Of a stretch of 64,000 nt of DNA, positions 26,003 through 35,174 are shown piece by piece. The notes beneath the pieces are model-generated. The model was not told the origin of the DNA. It worked only from the letters and a program-made list of their open reading frames with translations, and ran no database searches. Source of the DNA: CAWKGV01 sp963849305 (lineage in GTDB: Bacteria; Pseudomonadota; Alphaproteobacteria; Acetobacterales; Acetobacteraceae). Location of the stretch: contig CAWKGV010000003.1 in NCBI GenBank assembly GCA_963849305.1, forward strand, positions 558,001 through 622,000, read 5' to 3'. Within the stretch, counting starts at the first letter, position 1; each line of letters begins with the position of its first letter. The position numbers were made by a program, and so were the translations under genes.

Positions 26003-27859
26003 CTAAACCTCCAGGGCCTCCTGTGCCGCCAGCCACGCAGCCTCCGCCGCTGCCACTTCCTTGGCGATGGCCGCGAATCGTTCGTTGGCCGCCGCGATCT
26101 CCGACGCGCGGCCGGGCACATACAGCGCCGGGTCCGCCAGCCGCCGTTCGACCGCAGCTCGCTCGGCGGCGAGTTGCTCCAGCGCGGCCTCGGCATCGCG
26201 CGCCTGTCGCCGCAATGGGGCCAAAGTCGCCCGCGCCTCGGACCGTTCGCGGCGATCCTCCCGCCGGCTGCCGTTGTCGGCCTTCGGCGCCGGGCGGGCG
26301 CGCTCGGCGAGCAGCGCGCGATAATCATCCAGATCGCCATCGAACGGGCACACCGTGCCATCGGCCACCAGCCAGAGCCGATCCGCGACCAGCTCGACCA
26401 GATGCGGGTCGTGGGTAATCAACAGCACGGCCCCTTCGAAATCCGCCAATGCCTTCACCAGTGCCTCGCGCGCGTCGATGTCGAGATGATTGGTGGGCTC
26501 GTCCAAGATCAGGAGCTGCGGCGCTTCGCGCGTGGCCAATGCCAGAAGCAGCCGTGCCTTCTCGCCCCCCGACAGGTTCCCCACGTTCGTTCCCGCCCGG
26601 TCCGCGTCCAGCCCGAACCGCGCGAGCTGGGCGCGCACACGCTGCGGCGTGGCGCGCGGCAGGGCGCGGGCCATGTGCTCGATCGGCGTTTCCCCGACGA
26701 TCAGTTCCTCGCCCTGGTCCTGCGCGAAATAGCCGACGCGCAGCCCAGGACCACGCCGGATTTCGCCCGCAAGCGGCGACAGCCGCCCGGCCAGCAGGCG
26801 CGCGAGGGTGGACTTGCCGTTGCCGTTGGCACCCAGCAAGGCAACCCGGTCGTCCATCTCCAGGGAGAAGGACAGCCCGCGCAGCACCGGGACCCGGTCG
26901 TAGCCGACCGCCACGCGATCCAGCGCGAGGATCGGTGGGGCGATCCGGGCGGGTTCCGGGAAATCGAAGCGGGTCGGCGCCTCGTCGATCACGGCCTCCA
27001 TAGCGGGCAGGCGGGCCAGGGCCTTGATCCGCGACTGCGCCTGTCGCGCCTTGCTTGCCTTGTAGCGGAAGCGATCGATGAACGCCTGGATATGCGCCCG
27101 CTCGGCGGCGACGCGCTCGGCCGCGCGCGCCTGCTGCATCGCGCGCTCGGTGCGTATGCGAACGAACTCCTCAAACCCGCCTGGAGTGAGCGCGATCTTG
27201 CCCATCTCAAGGTGCGCGATCGCCTCCACCGCGCGGTCAAGCAGGCCCCTATCATGCGAAACGATCAGCGCCGCGCCGGGGAAGCGCGCGAGCCAGCCCT
27301 CGAGCCAAAGCGTTGCTTCCAGGTCGAGATGGTTGGTCGGCTCATCGAGCAGCAGCAGATCGGGCGCGGCGAACAGCGCGGTGGCGAGCGCGACCCGCAT
27401 CCGCCAGCCGCCGGAGAACTCCTCCACAGGCCGGCGCTGCGCCGTCTCGTCGAACCCCAGCCCGGCCAGGATGGCCGCCGCGCGCGCGGGTGCCGCGTCG
27501 GCGCCGATCACGCGCAGCCGTTCGTGGACCTCGGCCAGCCGCTCGGCCGGTGCGCTGTTCGCCTCGGCCAGCAAAGTAAGCCGCTCGGGATCGCCTTGCA
27601 GGACGGTGTCGAGCAGGTTCGCGACGCCGGACGGCGCCTCCTGCTTGACCGTCGCGATCCGGGCCCGCGAGGCGAGCCGCAACTCACCGCCGTCGAGCGG
27701 GATCTCGCCGGCGATGGCACGCAACAGGGTCGATTTGCCGGCGCCGTTCCGTCCGACCAAGCCGATCCGCCGGCCGGGCTCGACCGTCAGACTCGCCCCG
27801 TTCAGCAGCGCGCGCCCGCCAACGCGGATAACCGCGCCGGAGATAACGAGCAAGGACAT
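26003..27859 (-). CDS. ABC-F ATPase (Uup/YheS-like)
   Basis: 618 residues with two ABC domains in one chain and no membrane segments. Domain 1: GLVGRNGAGKST, FSGGWRMR, LLLLDEPTNHLDLEA and VSHD. Domain 2: ALLGANGNGKSTL, LSGGEKARL, LLILDEPTNHLDIDA and ITHD. The linker between them has the basic helix KASKARQAQSRIKAL. A C-terminal charged coiled coil (from roughly residue 525, RREDRRERSEARA onward) suggests the Uup/YheS group. ABC-F proteins act on the ribosome or on branched DNA intermediates. Divergent from ndk. Confidence 0.93.
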   Translation of the reverse strand: MSLLVISGAVIRVGGRALLNGASLTVEPGRRIGLVGRNGAGKSTLLRAIAGEIPLDGGELRLASRARIATVKQEAPSGVANLLDTVLQGDPERLTLLAEANSAPAERLAEVHERLRVIGADAAPARAAAILAGLGFDETAQRRPVEEFSGGWRMRVALATALFAAPDLLLLDEPTNHLDLEATLWLEGWLARFPGAALIVSHDRGLLDRAVEAIAHLEMGKIALTPGGFEEFVRIRTERAMQQARAAERVAAERAHIQAFIDRFRYKASKARQAQSRIKALARLPAMEAVIDEAPTRFDFPEPARIAPPILALDRVAVGYDRVPVLRGLSFSLEMDDRVALLGANGNGKSTLARLLAGRLSPLAGEIRRGPGLRVGYFAQDQGEELIVGETPIEHMARALPRATPQRVRAQLARFGLDADRAGTNVGNLSGGEKARLLLALATREAPQLLILDEPTNHLDIDAREALVKALADFEGAVLLITHDPHLVELVADRLWLVADGTVCPFDGDLDDYRALLAERARPAPKADNGSRREDRRERSEARATLAPLRRQARDAEAALEQLAAERAAVERRLADPALYVPGRASEIAAANERFAAIAKEVAAAEAAWLAAQEALEV

Positions 27860-27944
27860 GGGCGGCGAGTTACCAGTTGCCGGGCGGGGAGGGAACGCCT
27901 AGTCAGCCGCGCATCACTCACGCGGCACGGATAAGGAGCCCGTT

Positions 27945-28367
27945 ATGGCGGCCGAGCGCACGCTGTCGATCATCAAGCCCGACGCCACGCGGCGCAACCT
28001 GACCGGCAAGATCAATGCCGTCTTGGAGGGAGCCGGCCTGCGCATCGTCGCGCAAAAGCGGCTGCTGCTCACCAGGACGCAGGCGGAGGCGTTCTACGCC
28101 GTTCACCGGGAACGGCCGTTTTTTCACGGGCTGGTGCAGTTCATGACCTCGGGCCCGGTGGTCGCGCAGGTGCTGGAGGGCGAGAACGCGGTCGCGCGCA
28201 ACCGCGACGTCATGGGTGTCACCGACCCCAAGAAGGCCGCCCAGGGCACCATCCGCGCGCACTTCGCCGAGGATATCGAGGCCAATTCCGTGCATGGCTC
28301 CGACAGCGCGGACACTGCGGCAACCGAGATCGCGTTCTTCTTCGCGGGGACTGAAATCGTGGGCTGA
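27945..28367 (+). CDS. ndk: Nucleoside diphosphate kinase
   Basis: 140 residues, the standard length. It equilibrates nucleoside di- and triphosphates through a phosphohistidine. Seen: TLSIIKPDATRRNLTG, RPFFHGLVQFMTSGPV, RNRDVMGVTDPKKA, and the active-site His117 in EANSVHGSDS. ATAAGGAG precedes the ATG. Divergently placed from the ABC-F gene. Confidence 0.97.
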   Translation: MAAERTLSIIKPDATRRNLTGKINAVLEGAGLRIVAQKRLLLTRTQAEAFYAVHRERPFFHGLVQFMTSGPVVAQVLEGENAVARNRDVMGVTDPKKAAQGTIRAHFAEDIEANSVHGSDSADTAATEIAFFFAGTEIVG

Positions 28368-28408
28368 GCGCGGCCACCGATCATCCGGGCAGCCGTGCGC
28401 GATGGGTT

Positions 28409-28609
28409 TCAGACTAGGAACACCGTCATTAGGATCAGCAACACCACGATCGCCACGACATTCCACAGGGTGAAGCGAGTCCACGCCGTCCAGAATCGCT
28501 GCCGGTCGGCGAGGAATGCCTCCTCGGTTTCAGGGCCGCGGAAGTGTGTCGGCGTTTGCGCCATGTGGAGTTCCCTGCCTTGACGGGGTCGATCCGATAA
28601 GTCGCTCAT
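28409..28609 (-). CDS. Small single-helix membrane protein, cytochrome-oxidase subunit IV-like
   Basis: 66 residues from an ATG at 28609 with AGGAG six bases upstream. A polar N-terminal half leads through RQRFWTAWTRFTLW into one strong membrane helix (NVVAIVVLLILMTVFLV) at the C terminus. The form resembles the small bacterial aa3-type oxidase subunit IV family, but similarity by eye is weak. It begins 8 bp after purN on the same strand and is probably cotranscribed. Confidence 0.6.
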   Translation of the reverse strand: MSDLSDRPRQGRELHMAQTPTHFRGPETEEAFLADRQRFWTAWTRFTLWNVVAIVVLLILMTVFLV

Positions 28610-28617
28610 TTGCTCTC

Positions 28618-29262
28618 CTATGTCAGGCCATTGTCGGCCGGCAAGGGGTTGCACAGCACGGCCGTCCCAGGGGGAACGACGCCATCGTCGCCGGACGCGA
28701 GAAGGCGCAGCGCCATTGGGTAGATCGCGTGCTCCTGGACGAGCACGCGGGCAGCAAGGCTAGCTTCGTCGTCGTCAGGCAACACGGGAACGGCGGCCTG
28801 AGCGATGATCGGCCCCTGATCCGTGGCCTCGGTCACCAGATGGACGGTGCAGCCGTGCAGCTTCACCCCGGCAGCGAGTGCGCGCGAATGCGTCTCCAGG
28901 CCGGGGAACGCGGGCAGGAGGCTCGGGTGGATGTTCAGCATCCGGCCGGCCCAGGTACCGACCAGAAGGGGCGTCAGCAGCCGCATATAGCCAGCGAGGC
29001 ATACCAGTTCGATATCGGCCTGGCGCAGCGCTGCGTCGATGGCCGCCTCATGGGCCGCGCGGTCGCCCCGGAACGGCCGATGGTCGATCACCGATCCCGG
29101 CACGCCGGCACGCGCGGCGTGCGCGAGCCCCGGCGCCTCCGGCCGATTGGACAAGACGAGCGCGATCTCGGCCGGGTAATCGGCACGCCGCGCCGCCGCG
29201 AGCAGGGCGGCGAGGTTCGAGCCACGCCCGCTGATAAGGACCGCGATGCGACGCCGTCTCAT
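28618..29262 (-). CDS. purN: Phosphoribosylglycinamide formyltransferase
   Basis: 214 residues. It transfers the formyl group of 10-formyl-tetrahydrofolate to GAR in purine synthesis. Seen: IAVLISGRGSNLAALL, VLSNRPEAPGL, VCLAGYMRLL, the catalytic Asn/His in MLNIHPSLLPAFPG, GCTVHLVTEATDQGPIIAQ with the catalytic Asp. The ATG overlaps the purM stop by 4 bp. Confidence 0.96.
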   Translation of the reverse strand: MRRRRIAVLISGRGSNLAALLAAARRADYPAEIALVLSNRPEAPGLAHAARAGVPGSVIDHRPFRGDRAAHEAAIDAALRQADIELVCLAGYMRLLTPLLVGTWAGRMLNIHPSLLPAFPGLETHSRALAAGVKLHGCTVHLVTEATDQGPIIAQAAVPVLPDDDEASLAARVLVQEHAIYPMALRLLASGDDGVVPPGTAVLCNPLPADNGLT

Positions 29263-30338
29263 GCGAGGGGCCAGTCATCCGGCAGGCGGATGCGCACCGT
29301 GGGGGTGCCGTCGGCCGCGATGATGCGGCCGAGGGGGAAGACGGTTTCCCCGTCGGCCTCCAGAGTCGCCAAGGCCGCCGCCGGATCGGCCACCACCAGC
29401 GCCATGCCGACGCCGCAGTTGAACACGCGCAGCATCTCTTCGGGCGCGATGCCGCCCGCGCGGGCCAGCCAGCGAAACACCGGCGGCACCGGCCATACCG
29501 GTTCCAGCGCCGCCGCCGTACCCGTCGGCAAGCTGCGCGGCAGGTTGCCCGGCAGCCCGCCGCCGGTGATGTGCGCCGCAGCCTTCAACAGACCCGCTCG
29601 GTGTAACGTGAGCAGCGGGCGAACGTAGATACGCGTCGGGGCAAGCAGGGCCTGGCCGAGGCGTTCGCCCGCCGCGAACGGCGCGGGTGCGTCCCAGCCC
29701 AGGCCGCCCGCAGCGACCACGCGGCGAACCAATGAAAATCCGTTCGAGTGAACCCCGGCGCTGGCGAGCCCCAGCACCGCGTCGCCCGGTGCCACGTCGC
29801 GCGGCAGCAACGCCCCGCGCTCCGCCGCCCCTACCGCGAAGCCCGCGAGGTCATAGTCGTCGGGGCCGTACATTCCCGGCATCTCAGCCGTCTCACCGCC
29901 CACCAGTGCGCAACCGGCCTGCTGGCAACCCCTGGCGATGCCTGCGATGACGCTGCGCGCCTGGCTCGTGTCCAGCCGGCCAGTGGCAAAATAGTCGAGA
30001 AAGAACAGCGGCTCGGCGCCTTGCACGACAAGATCGTTGACGCACATCGCCACCAGGTCGATCCCGACCTGCTCGTGCATCCCGGTCTCGACCGCGAGCT
30101 TCAGCTTAGTGCCGACGCCGTCGGTGGTGGCGACCAGCACCGGATCGCGGAAGCCGGCGGCCTTCAGGTCGAACAGCGCGCCGAACCCGCCGAGCCCGCC
30201 CATCATCCCGGCCCGCGCGGTCGCGCGGGCGAGTGGCTTGATCGCATCCACCAACGCCTCGCCGGCGTCGATGTCCACGCCGGCCCCGCGGTAGCTAAGG
30301 CCGTTGGGCTGGGTCGCGCGTTCGCCACTGGTCATCAT
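29259..30338 (-). CDS. purM: Phosphoribosylformylglycinamidine cyclo-ligase
   Basis: About 359 residues from the ATG pair at 30338/30335; the frame extends to 30578 but that part overlaps the promoter side of the divergent gene and shows no similarity. AIR synthetase closes the imidazole ring using ATP. Seen: LSYRGAGVDIDAG, LVATTDGVGTKLKLA, AMCVNDLVVQGAEPLFFLDY, LVGGETAEMPGMY, SAGVHSNGFSLVR, HITGGGLPGNLPR and FNCGVGMALVV. Coupled to purN. Confidence 0.96.
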   Translation of the reverse strand: MMTSGERATQPNGLSYRGAGVDIDAGEALVDAIKPLARATARAGMMGGLGGFGALFDLKAAGFRDPVLVATTDGVGTKLKLAVETGMHEQVGIDLVAMCVNDLVVQGAEPLFFLDYFATGRLDTSQARSVIAGIARGCQQAGCALVGGETAEMPGMYGPDDYDLAGFAVGAAERGALLPRDVAPGDAVLGLASAGVHSNGFSLVRRVVAAGGLGWDAPAPFAAGERLGQALLAPTRIYVRPLLTLHRAGLLKAAAHITGGGLPGNLPRSLPTGTAAALEPVWPVPPVFRWLARAGGIAPEEMLRVFNCGVGMALVVADPAAALATLEADGETVFPLGRIIAADGTPTVRIRLPDDWPLA

Positions 30339-30461
30339 GGCCCCCGATACGCTAGGCCTTGGACGACAAAGCCCCGCGATCGTTGCCGGGCGTGCAAGGC
30401 GGGTGAGGTGTGGCGGAAACAACCATAGGCCCGTCGAAGGCGCAACGGCACGGAGGCGCGC

Positions 30462-31037
30462 GTGCCTGACGCCGCCCCGATCGACCGGACGCCAGCCGGT
30501 CTGCTCAGTCCGGCCAACCTCGTTACCCTGACCCGGCTCTGCGCCGTGCCGCTCGCATTCTGGCTGGTGATCGAGCACGAGCTTGCGACGGCGTTCGGGC
30601 TGTTCGTGGCGGCCGGCGCAACCGATGCCTTCGACGGCTGGCTCGCCCGCCGCGCGGGCGGAGCCAGCCGGCTTGGAGCGATGCTGGACCCGGTGGCAGA
30701 CAAGACGCTTCTCGTCACCATGTATGTGACGCTGGCGGCGGTGAACGAGCTGCCGAGTTGGCTGGCGGTGCTAGTGGTGTTCCGTGACGCGGTGATCGTG
30801 GGCGGTGTTTTGGTTCTCGGGCTGCTTGGTCAGCCGGTCGCCATTCGCCCGCTGTTCGTCTCGAAGCTCAACACATTGCTGCAAATCGTCCTGGTCGCCC
30901 TGACGCTCTTCCTCGCCGGCTTCGATATCGGCCCCCCACCCGCGAGCACCGCCATGCTGGCCCTGATCTGGGCGGTGGCCGCCAGCACTCTGGCGTCGGG
31001 GGCCGCCTATGTCTGGCGGGCGGCGTACACGCGATGA
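30462..31037 (+). CDS. CDP-alcohol phosphatidyltransferase
   Basis: 191 residues with about five membrane helices, starting at a GTG with CGGAGG upstream. The catalytic signature DG-x2-AR-x8-G-x3-D-x3-D is exact: DGWLAR, then GAMLDPVAD. It attaches a polar head alcohol to a CDP-diacylglycerol; PgsA (phosphatidylglycerophosphate synthase) is the closest common function, which would pair with pgpA elsewhere in the window, but cardiolipin or choline head groups are possible. The PerM-like gene starts 22 bp downstream. Confidence 0.88.
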   Translation: MPDAAPIDRTPAGLLSPANLVTLTRLCAVPLAFWLVIEHELATAFGLFVAAGATDAFDGWLARRAGGASRLGAMLDPVADKTLLVTMYVTLAAVNELPSWLAVLVVFRDAVIVGGVLVLGLLGQPVAIRPLFVSKLNTLLQIVLVALTLFLAGFDIGPPPASTAMLALIWAVAASTLASGAAYVWRAAYTR

Positions 31038-31059
31038 CGGGTCGCTGGAGACAGCCATC

Positions 31060-32265
31060 ATGCGCATGATGCGACGGGCGCCTGTGATCGAGCTGCCGCC
31101 GGTGAGCGAGGAGCTGCCCGCCTCATCCGCGCGCGATCCGCTGGTTGAGCCGGTGATGGCGCGGGCGGAGCCGACCGCCCCCGCGCCGGTCCAAGCGACA
31201 CGCGGCCAGCGCATCGCGCTGGCGGTCGGGCTTGGCGTCGTGGCGCTGATCGCCCTTGAGTTGTTCGGCGGCGTGCTGGCGCCTTTCGTGACCGCGGCCG
31301 TTCTCGCCTATGCCCTTGACCCGCCGACGACGCGGCTGGCCCGGCTCGGCCTGCCGCGCGGGGTGGCGGCGCTGATGATGGTGCTGGCGCTGGTGGCGGC
31401 GGTGCTGCTGTTCGCGCTGCTGCTCTACCCACTGCTGCTGTCGCAAATCGGCTTGTTCCTAGGCCGCATCCCGCAATACGTGCAGTTGCTCCAAGCCTGG
31501 GCCGCGCAGGTCATCACGCACCTGCAAGAAAACTTCGGCTCCGACGTGGTCAACAACAAGCTTCGTGACCTTGTCAGCGGCCAGGCCGGCAATATGCTCA
31601 CCTTCATCGCGTCCGCGCTGACCGGCTTGGTCGGCGGCGGCTTCGCGCTGTTCAACGTGCTGACGCTCGCGGTCGTGACGCCGGTGGTCGCCTTCTATCT
31701 GCTGCGCGCCTGGCCGCGCATGTTGGGGATGATCAATTCGTGGTTGCCGCGCCGCTACGCCGACACCATCCGGGCGCAGGCCCGGGAGGTGGACCGCATC
31801 CTCTCGGCCTGGGTGCGCGGCCAGGCGCTATGCTGCGTGCTGCTTGCCGGCTACTACGCGCTGGCGCTGACGTTGGCGGGACTGGACCTCGGCCTGATCG
31901 TCGGCATGGCGGCGGGATTGTTGTCGTTTATCCCCTATGTCGGTTCGATCACCGGCGGGGTGATGGCGATCGGGCTGGCGCTGGCGCAGTTCCAGAGCTG
32001 GCGTGGCGTGATCGTGATCGGCTGCGTGCTGGTTTGCGGGCAAATCCTGGAAGGCTACGTGATCTATCCTCGGTTCCTGGGTGATCGCGTGGAGCTGCCG
32101 GCGGTTTGGGTTATCTTCGCCCTGTTCGCGGGCGGCGCCGCGTTCGGTTTTCTGGGGGTGATGCTGGCCGTGCCGGCGGCAGCCACGATCGGCGTGTTGT
32201 GTCGGTTCTGGTTGCGCCGCTATCTTCGCAGCCCGCTCTATCTCGATCCGCCGCGCGGAACGTGA
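31060..32265 (+). CDS. AI-2E/PerM-family transporter
   Basis: 401 residues from the ATG at 31060 (CTGGAG upstream). A cytosolic N-terminal Pro/Glu-rich stretch precedes roughly seven membrane helices in the usual PerM spacing: a pair near residues 60-100, a central amphipathic region (QVITHLQENFGSDVV), and a cluster towards the C terminus with YVGSITGGVMAIGLA and EGYVIYPRFLGDRVELP. The family is typed by AI-2 export and Na+/H+ antiport; the substrate here is unknown. Part of a plus-strand run with the phosphatidyltransferase, DoxX and Hda-like genes. Confidence 0.87.
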   Translation: MRMMRRAPVIELPPVSEELPASSARDPLVEPVMARAEPTAPAPVQATRGQRIALAVGLGVVALIALELFGGVLAPFVTAAVLAYALDPPTTRLARLGLPRGVAALMMVLALVAAVLLFALLLYPLLLSQIGLFLGRIPQYVQLLQAWAAQVITHLQENFGSDVVNNKLRDLVSGQAGNMLTFIASALTGLVGGGFALFNVLTLAVVTPVVAFYLLRAWPRMLGMINSWLPRRYADTIRAQAREVDRILSAWVRGQALCCVLLAGYYALALTLAGLDLGLIVGMAAGLLSFIPYVGSITGGVMAIGLALAQFQSWRGVIVIGCVLVCGQILEGYVIYPRFLGDRVELPAVWVIFALFAGGAAFGFLGVMLAVPAAATIGVLCRFWLRRYLRSPLYLDPPRGT

Positions 32266-32286
32266 TCGGCTGATGGTGAACGCGCT

Positions 32287-32727
32287 GTGTCCGAAATGAC
32301 CTCTTGGCGAAGAGACTGGCAGCCGCTCGCGTTGAGCCTGCTGCGCTTCGTCGCCGGCCTGCTGTTCCTGGAGCACGGCGCATCGAAGTTGTTCGGCTTC
32401 CCGCACTCGGCGCTGCCCACGCCGTTGCCGCCGCTGGAGGTCGCCTCCGCCTACATCGAGTTCATCGGCGGCGTCCTGGTCTGCATCGGCCTGCTGACCC
32501 GCCCGGCCGCGTTCCTCATGTCGGGCGAAATGGCGATCGGCTATTTCCTAATTCACAATCCGAAGTCGCCGTTCCCAATGGTGAACGGCGGCGACGCGGC
32601 CATCCTCTACTGCTTCATCTTCCTTTACCTGTTCTTCGCCGGAGGCGGACCGATCAGCCTTGACCGGCTGATCTTCGGTCCCCGCAATGGCGTCCGCTCG
32701 TCAGCTCGCGCTTCCCTTTCCGCATAG
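32287..32727 (+). CDS. DoxX-family membrane protein
   Basis: 146 residues with four membrane helices. DoxX features: SLLRFVAGLLFLEHGASKLFGF, EFIGGVLVCIGLLTRPAA, MSGEMAIGYFLIHNP and a final helix (LYCFIFLYLFFAGGGPISLD). Function in this family is poorly defined; some act with oxidoreductases in redox stress. It ends within the start of the next gene (41-bp overlap in another frame). Confidence 0.85.
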   Translation: MSEMTSWRRDWQPLALSLLRFVAGLLFLEHGASKLFGFPHSALPTPLPPLEVASAYIEFIGGVLVCIGLLTRPAAFLMSGEMAIGYFLIHNPKSPFPMVNGGDAAILYCFIFLYLFFAGGGPISLDRLIFGPRNGVRSSARASLSA

Positions 32728-33364
32728 GCCGGAATTCGCGGTCTCGGCCTTTTTGCGCGCGCCATCGAATGCCGGGGCGCTGATCTGGCTTGACCGGATG
32801 GCGGAGTGGCCGGGCCGGCGGCTCGCGCTCTGGGGCGAGGCGGGTTGCGGCAAGTCACACCTGCTGCACATCTGGGCCGCTCGCGCAGGCGGGCGCGTTG
32901 TGCCGGGCGCGTCACTCGGGCTGGGTGCCATTTCCGAAATGGCCGTGCCGCTGGCCTTAGACGATGCTGAACTCGCTCCCGAGGAACCGGTGCTGCTGCA
33001 CGTCTTGAACGCCGCGGCCGAAACGGGCGCGCCGGTGCTGCTGGCAGCGCGTGTGCCGCCAGCGCGCTGGCCGGTTCGGCTCCCCGATCTCGTGAGCCGG
33101 CTTCGGGCGATTACGGCTGTGGAGATCGGGCCGGCGGAGGACACGCTGCTTCAAGCGCTGCTCGCAAGCCTGCTCGCGGAACGGCAACTGGCCGTGACGG
33201 CGGTGGTGCAGGACTGGCTGAGGGTGCGCCTACCGCGCACGCCAGCAGCTATGCGCGAGGCTGCGGCGAGGCTCGACAAAGCGGGGTTCGCAGCGGGTCG
33301 GGCTGTTACGCGGGCGGTCGCGGCTGCGGTGCTGGCTGAGATGACCGCGACGGAGGCTCAGTGA
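32687..33364 (+). CDS. hda: DnaA-related ATPase, Hda/HdaA-like
   Basis: 225 residues. The N terminus (RQLALPFPHRPEF) is the clamp-binding QLxLPF motif of Hda proteins. A AAA+ core follows with LWGEAGCGKSHLL as Walker A and a Walker B-like LALDDAEL, then a DnaA domain III-like C terminus. Hda stimulates ATP hydrolysis by DnaA on the sliding clamp, preventing re-initiation. The ATG lies inside the 3' end of doxX and the stop overlaps the convergent lipoprotein gene by 7 bp. Confidence 0.85.
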   Translation: MASARQLALPFPHRPEFAVSAFLRAPSNAGALIWLDRMAEWPGRRLALWGEAGCGKSHLLHIWAARAGGRVVPGASLGLGAISEMAVPLALDDAELAPEEPVLLHVLNAAAETGAPVLLAARVPPARWPVRLPDLVSRLRAITAVEIGPAEDTLLQALLASLLAERQLAVTAVVQDWLRVRLPRTPAAMREAAARLDKAGFAAGRAVTRAVAAAVLAEMTATEAQ

Positions 33365-34060
33365 TGTCCGCCGCCGCCATGCCCGCCGCCGCCGTGCCAG
33401 CCGCCGCCATGCCAGCCACCATAGCCATAGTGACCATAGCCATAACGACCGTAGCCGTAGTGACCATAGCCATAGCCGCCGCCGAAGCCGATCACGAAGC
33501 CGGAGCCCCAGTAACCGGGCCAGTAGTACAAATCGGGCCAGGACCGAATACGGATATCCCCATGCGGACGGATACGGGTAGCCCGGGTACCCCCCCGCGG
33601 CATAGCCAGGCGGCGCCGACTGGACCGAGTTGCCGCGCGCGTACATGCACTGCGTGTAAGCGATGTTGTAACGTTGCTGTAAGCTATACTGGCTGGCACC
33701 GGCTGTATTGGCGCCGATCGCTGTGCCGCCCAGTAGTCCTGTGCCGCCGCCGATGGCCGCTCCAGCGCCGGGATTGCCCGCGATCGCCCCGAGGGCGGCG
33801 CCGGCCGCCGCCCCAACCGCAGTGCCGATAGCCGCCCCGCCAAGAGCCGGGTTGCCGGCCAAGCCGGGCTGAGGGTATCCGGTCTGCTGCTGGGCGTAGC
33901 CACGACAAGAAATGTCGTCCTGCTGGAACGCCGCCAAGCTCTTGCCTTGCGGCGGCAGCGCCATGACCGTGGGGCCCGTTGGCGGCTGCACGGCGCAGGC
34001 CCCAAGTGCCAAGATGGCACCCAATGCGGATCCAGTCGCGATCAGCGGTCGCCGGCGCAT
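33358..34060 (-). pseudogene. Glycine-zipper lipoprotein with a frameshift
   Basis: From the ATG at 34060 the frame encodes a lipoprotein signal (ALGACAVQPP), then DISCRGYAQQQTGYPQPG and a long glycine-zipper region rich in GxxxG (AAIGTAVGAAAGAALGAI). The protein then becomes Tyr/Pro-rich (GYPGYPYPSAWGYPYS). Near 33541 the natural continuation lies in another frame: WPDLYYWPGYWGSGFVIGFG, then GYGYGHYGYGR repeats and a Gly/His tail to a stop at 33358-33360. The +1 frame instead runs on as unnatural Arg/Leu sequence to 33230. A single-base indel explains it, either an assembly error or true inactivation. It is an outer-membrane-type structural lipoprotein of unknown function. Confidence 0.65.
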
Positions 34061-34121
34061 GAGCTTGTTCCTTATTTTGACGCCATCTTAAGCGGACCAG
34101 AAGGGCTCGGCAACGGCGCGC

Positions 34122-34526
34122 TCAATACGCCCAAGGACCCCAGGGCCACGGCCCGAAGGCGTTCCAGTTCATTTCGTTGATCTGCGCGGCCTGGAGCTGG
34201 GTCTCCGCGATACGCGCCTGGACCCGTTCCTGCGCATACCGCTGATACTGCTGCGGGCCACCCACGTAGAGGCACTTGCACTCGTAAGGGTCGGCGTAGA
34301 TCCAGCGTTGGTGCCCCGCGTGGGCGAACGCGACGAGTTGCTCGGGCGGCAGCGAGCGAAGCGTGGCCAGGCGCTCCGGCGTGTTCGCCGCCTGTATTTG
34401 GAAGCCTGCGGCGGCCAGCATCGTCTCGCGGCTAGCGATCTCCTGTCCCGCGCAACCCGTCTGGGCGATAACCAGGCCCAGCGCGATCGTGGCGCCGACG
34501 GTCTGCGTTATGGCGCTCAGCGGCAT
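34122..34526 (-). CDS. Putative lipoprotein of unknown function
   Basis: 134 residues with a lipoprotein signal; the likely lipid-modified Cys is in AQTGCAGQ (about residue 25). The mature part has a predicted helix (TPERLATLRSLPPEQLVAFA) followed by the conserved-looking WIYADPYECKCLYVGG and YQRYAQERVQARIAETQ, then a Trp/Pro/Gly-rich end. I know this pattern only from uncharacterised alphaproteobacterial proteins. It lies between two other lipoprotein genes on the same strand. Confidence 0.7.
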   Translation of the reverse strand: MPLSAITQTVGATIALGLVIAQTGCAGQEIASRETMLAAAGFQIQAANTPERLATLRSLPPEQLVAFAHAGHQRWIYADPYECKCLYVGGPQQYQRYAQERVQARIAETQLQAAQINEMNWNAFGPWPWGPWAY

Positions 34527-34593
34527 TCGGCATCACCTCCGCAGGAGAACAGCGACGAGGAGATCGGGCGGATCGCGCGAGCGTCCAATCAAC

Positions 34594-35166
34594 TCACCGC
34601 AACGGCACCGACTGCGCGATTCGGCTTGCAAGCTCAGCCAACGCTTGGCTCATCGCCGGAACGATGGCGGGCACCTTCCCGGAGCCGGCATGGAGTTCGA
34701 TCATCTCCGAATGTGGCGGCCCAGTGGACGTTGACCCGGACCGCGACAGCCGCCACGTCGTCTGCAACACCACCCGCCCGCTCGCATCGCCTCCGAACTG
34801 CTGGATATTTAGCGTCACGATGCGCAACCCACCGGAGGGAGCGGGGTCGCCCAACGGCAGAACAGAGCCAGGGGGCAAGCGCGCGGTCAGGTCGGCCGAG
34901 AGGGTCCGGCGAATAAGCTGGCGGATCGGCGCCCCCCAGGCGGCGTTCGCGGACAGATCGAGCCGGTCGCCGGGTGCGGCGATCACGATCTCGTCCCGGT
35001 CTATCGTCGGCGGGATCGAGACCTCGCCGACTTCGATCGGCGGCTTCAGCGCCATCCCGGAGGTCGCTTGAGCTGCGGGGCTGACCGGCGAGAGCGTGTA
35101 GTAGGTGGTTTGGGCGCTGGCACAGGCGCCAAGCAGCAGTGCCACCAGCGGCACGAGCCTTCGCAT
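34594..35166 (-). CDS. pqiC: PqiC-type outer-membrane lipoprotein
   Basis: 190 residues from the ATG at 35166, which puts the start directly before the signal (MRRLVPLVALLLGAC); lipobox Cys in LLGACA. The rest fits the ABC-type transport auxiliary component family (DUF330): TTYYTLSP, EVGEVSIPPTIDRDEIV, and the helix WGAPIRQLIRRTLSADLTARLP. PqiC caps the PqiB needle at the outer membrane. It begins 8 bp after pqiB. Confidence 0.85.
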   Translation of the reverse strand: MRRLVPLVALLLGACASAQTTYYTLSPVSPAAQATSGMALKPPIEVGEVSIPPTIDRDEIVIAAPGDRLDLSANAAWGAPIRQLIRRTLSADLTARLPPGSVLPLGDPAPSGGLRIVTLNIQQFGGDASGRVVLQTTWRLSRSGSTSTGPPHSEMIELHAGSGKVPAIVPAMSQALAELASRIAQSVPLR

Positions 35167-35174
35167 GGGTTGGA

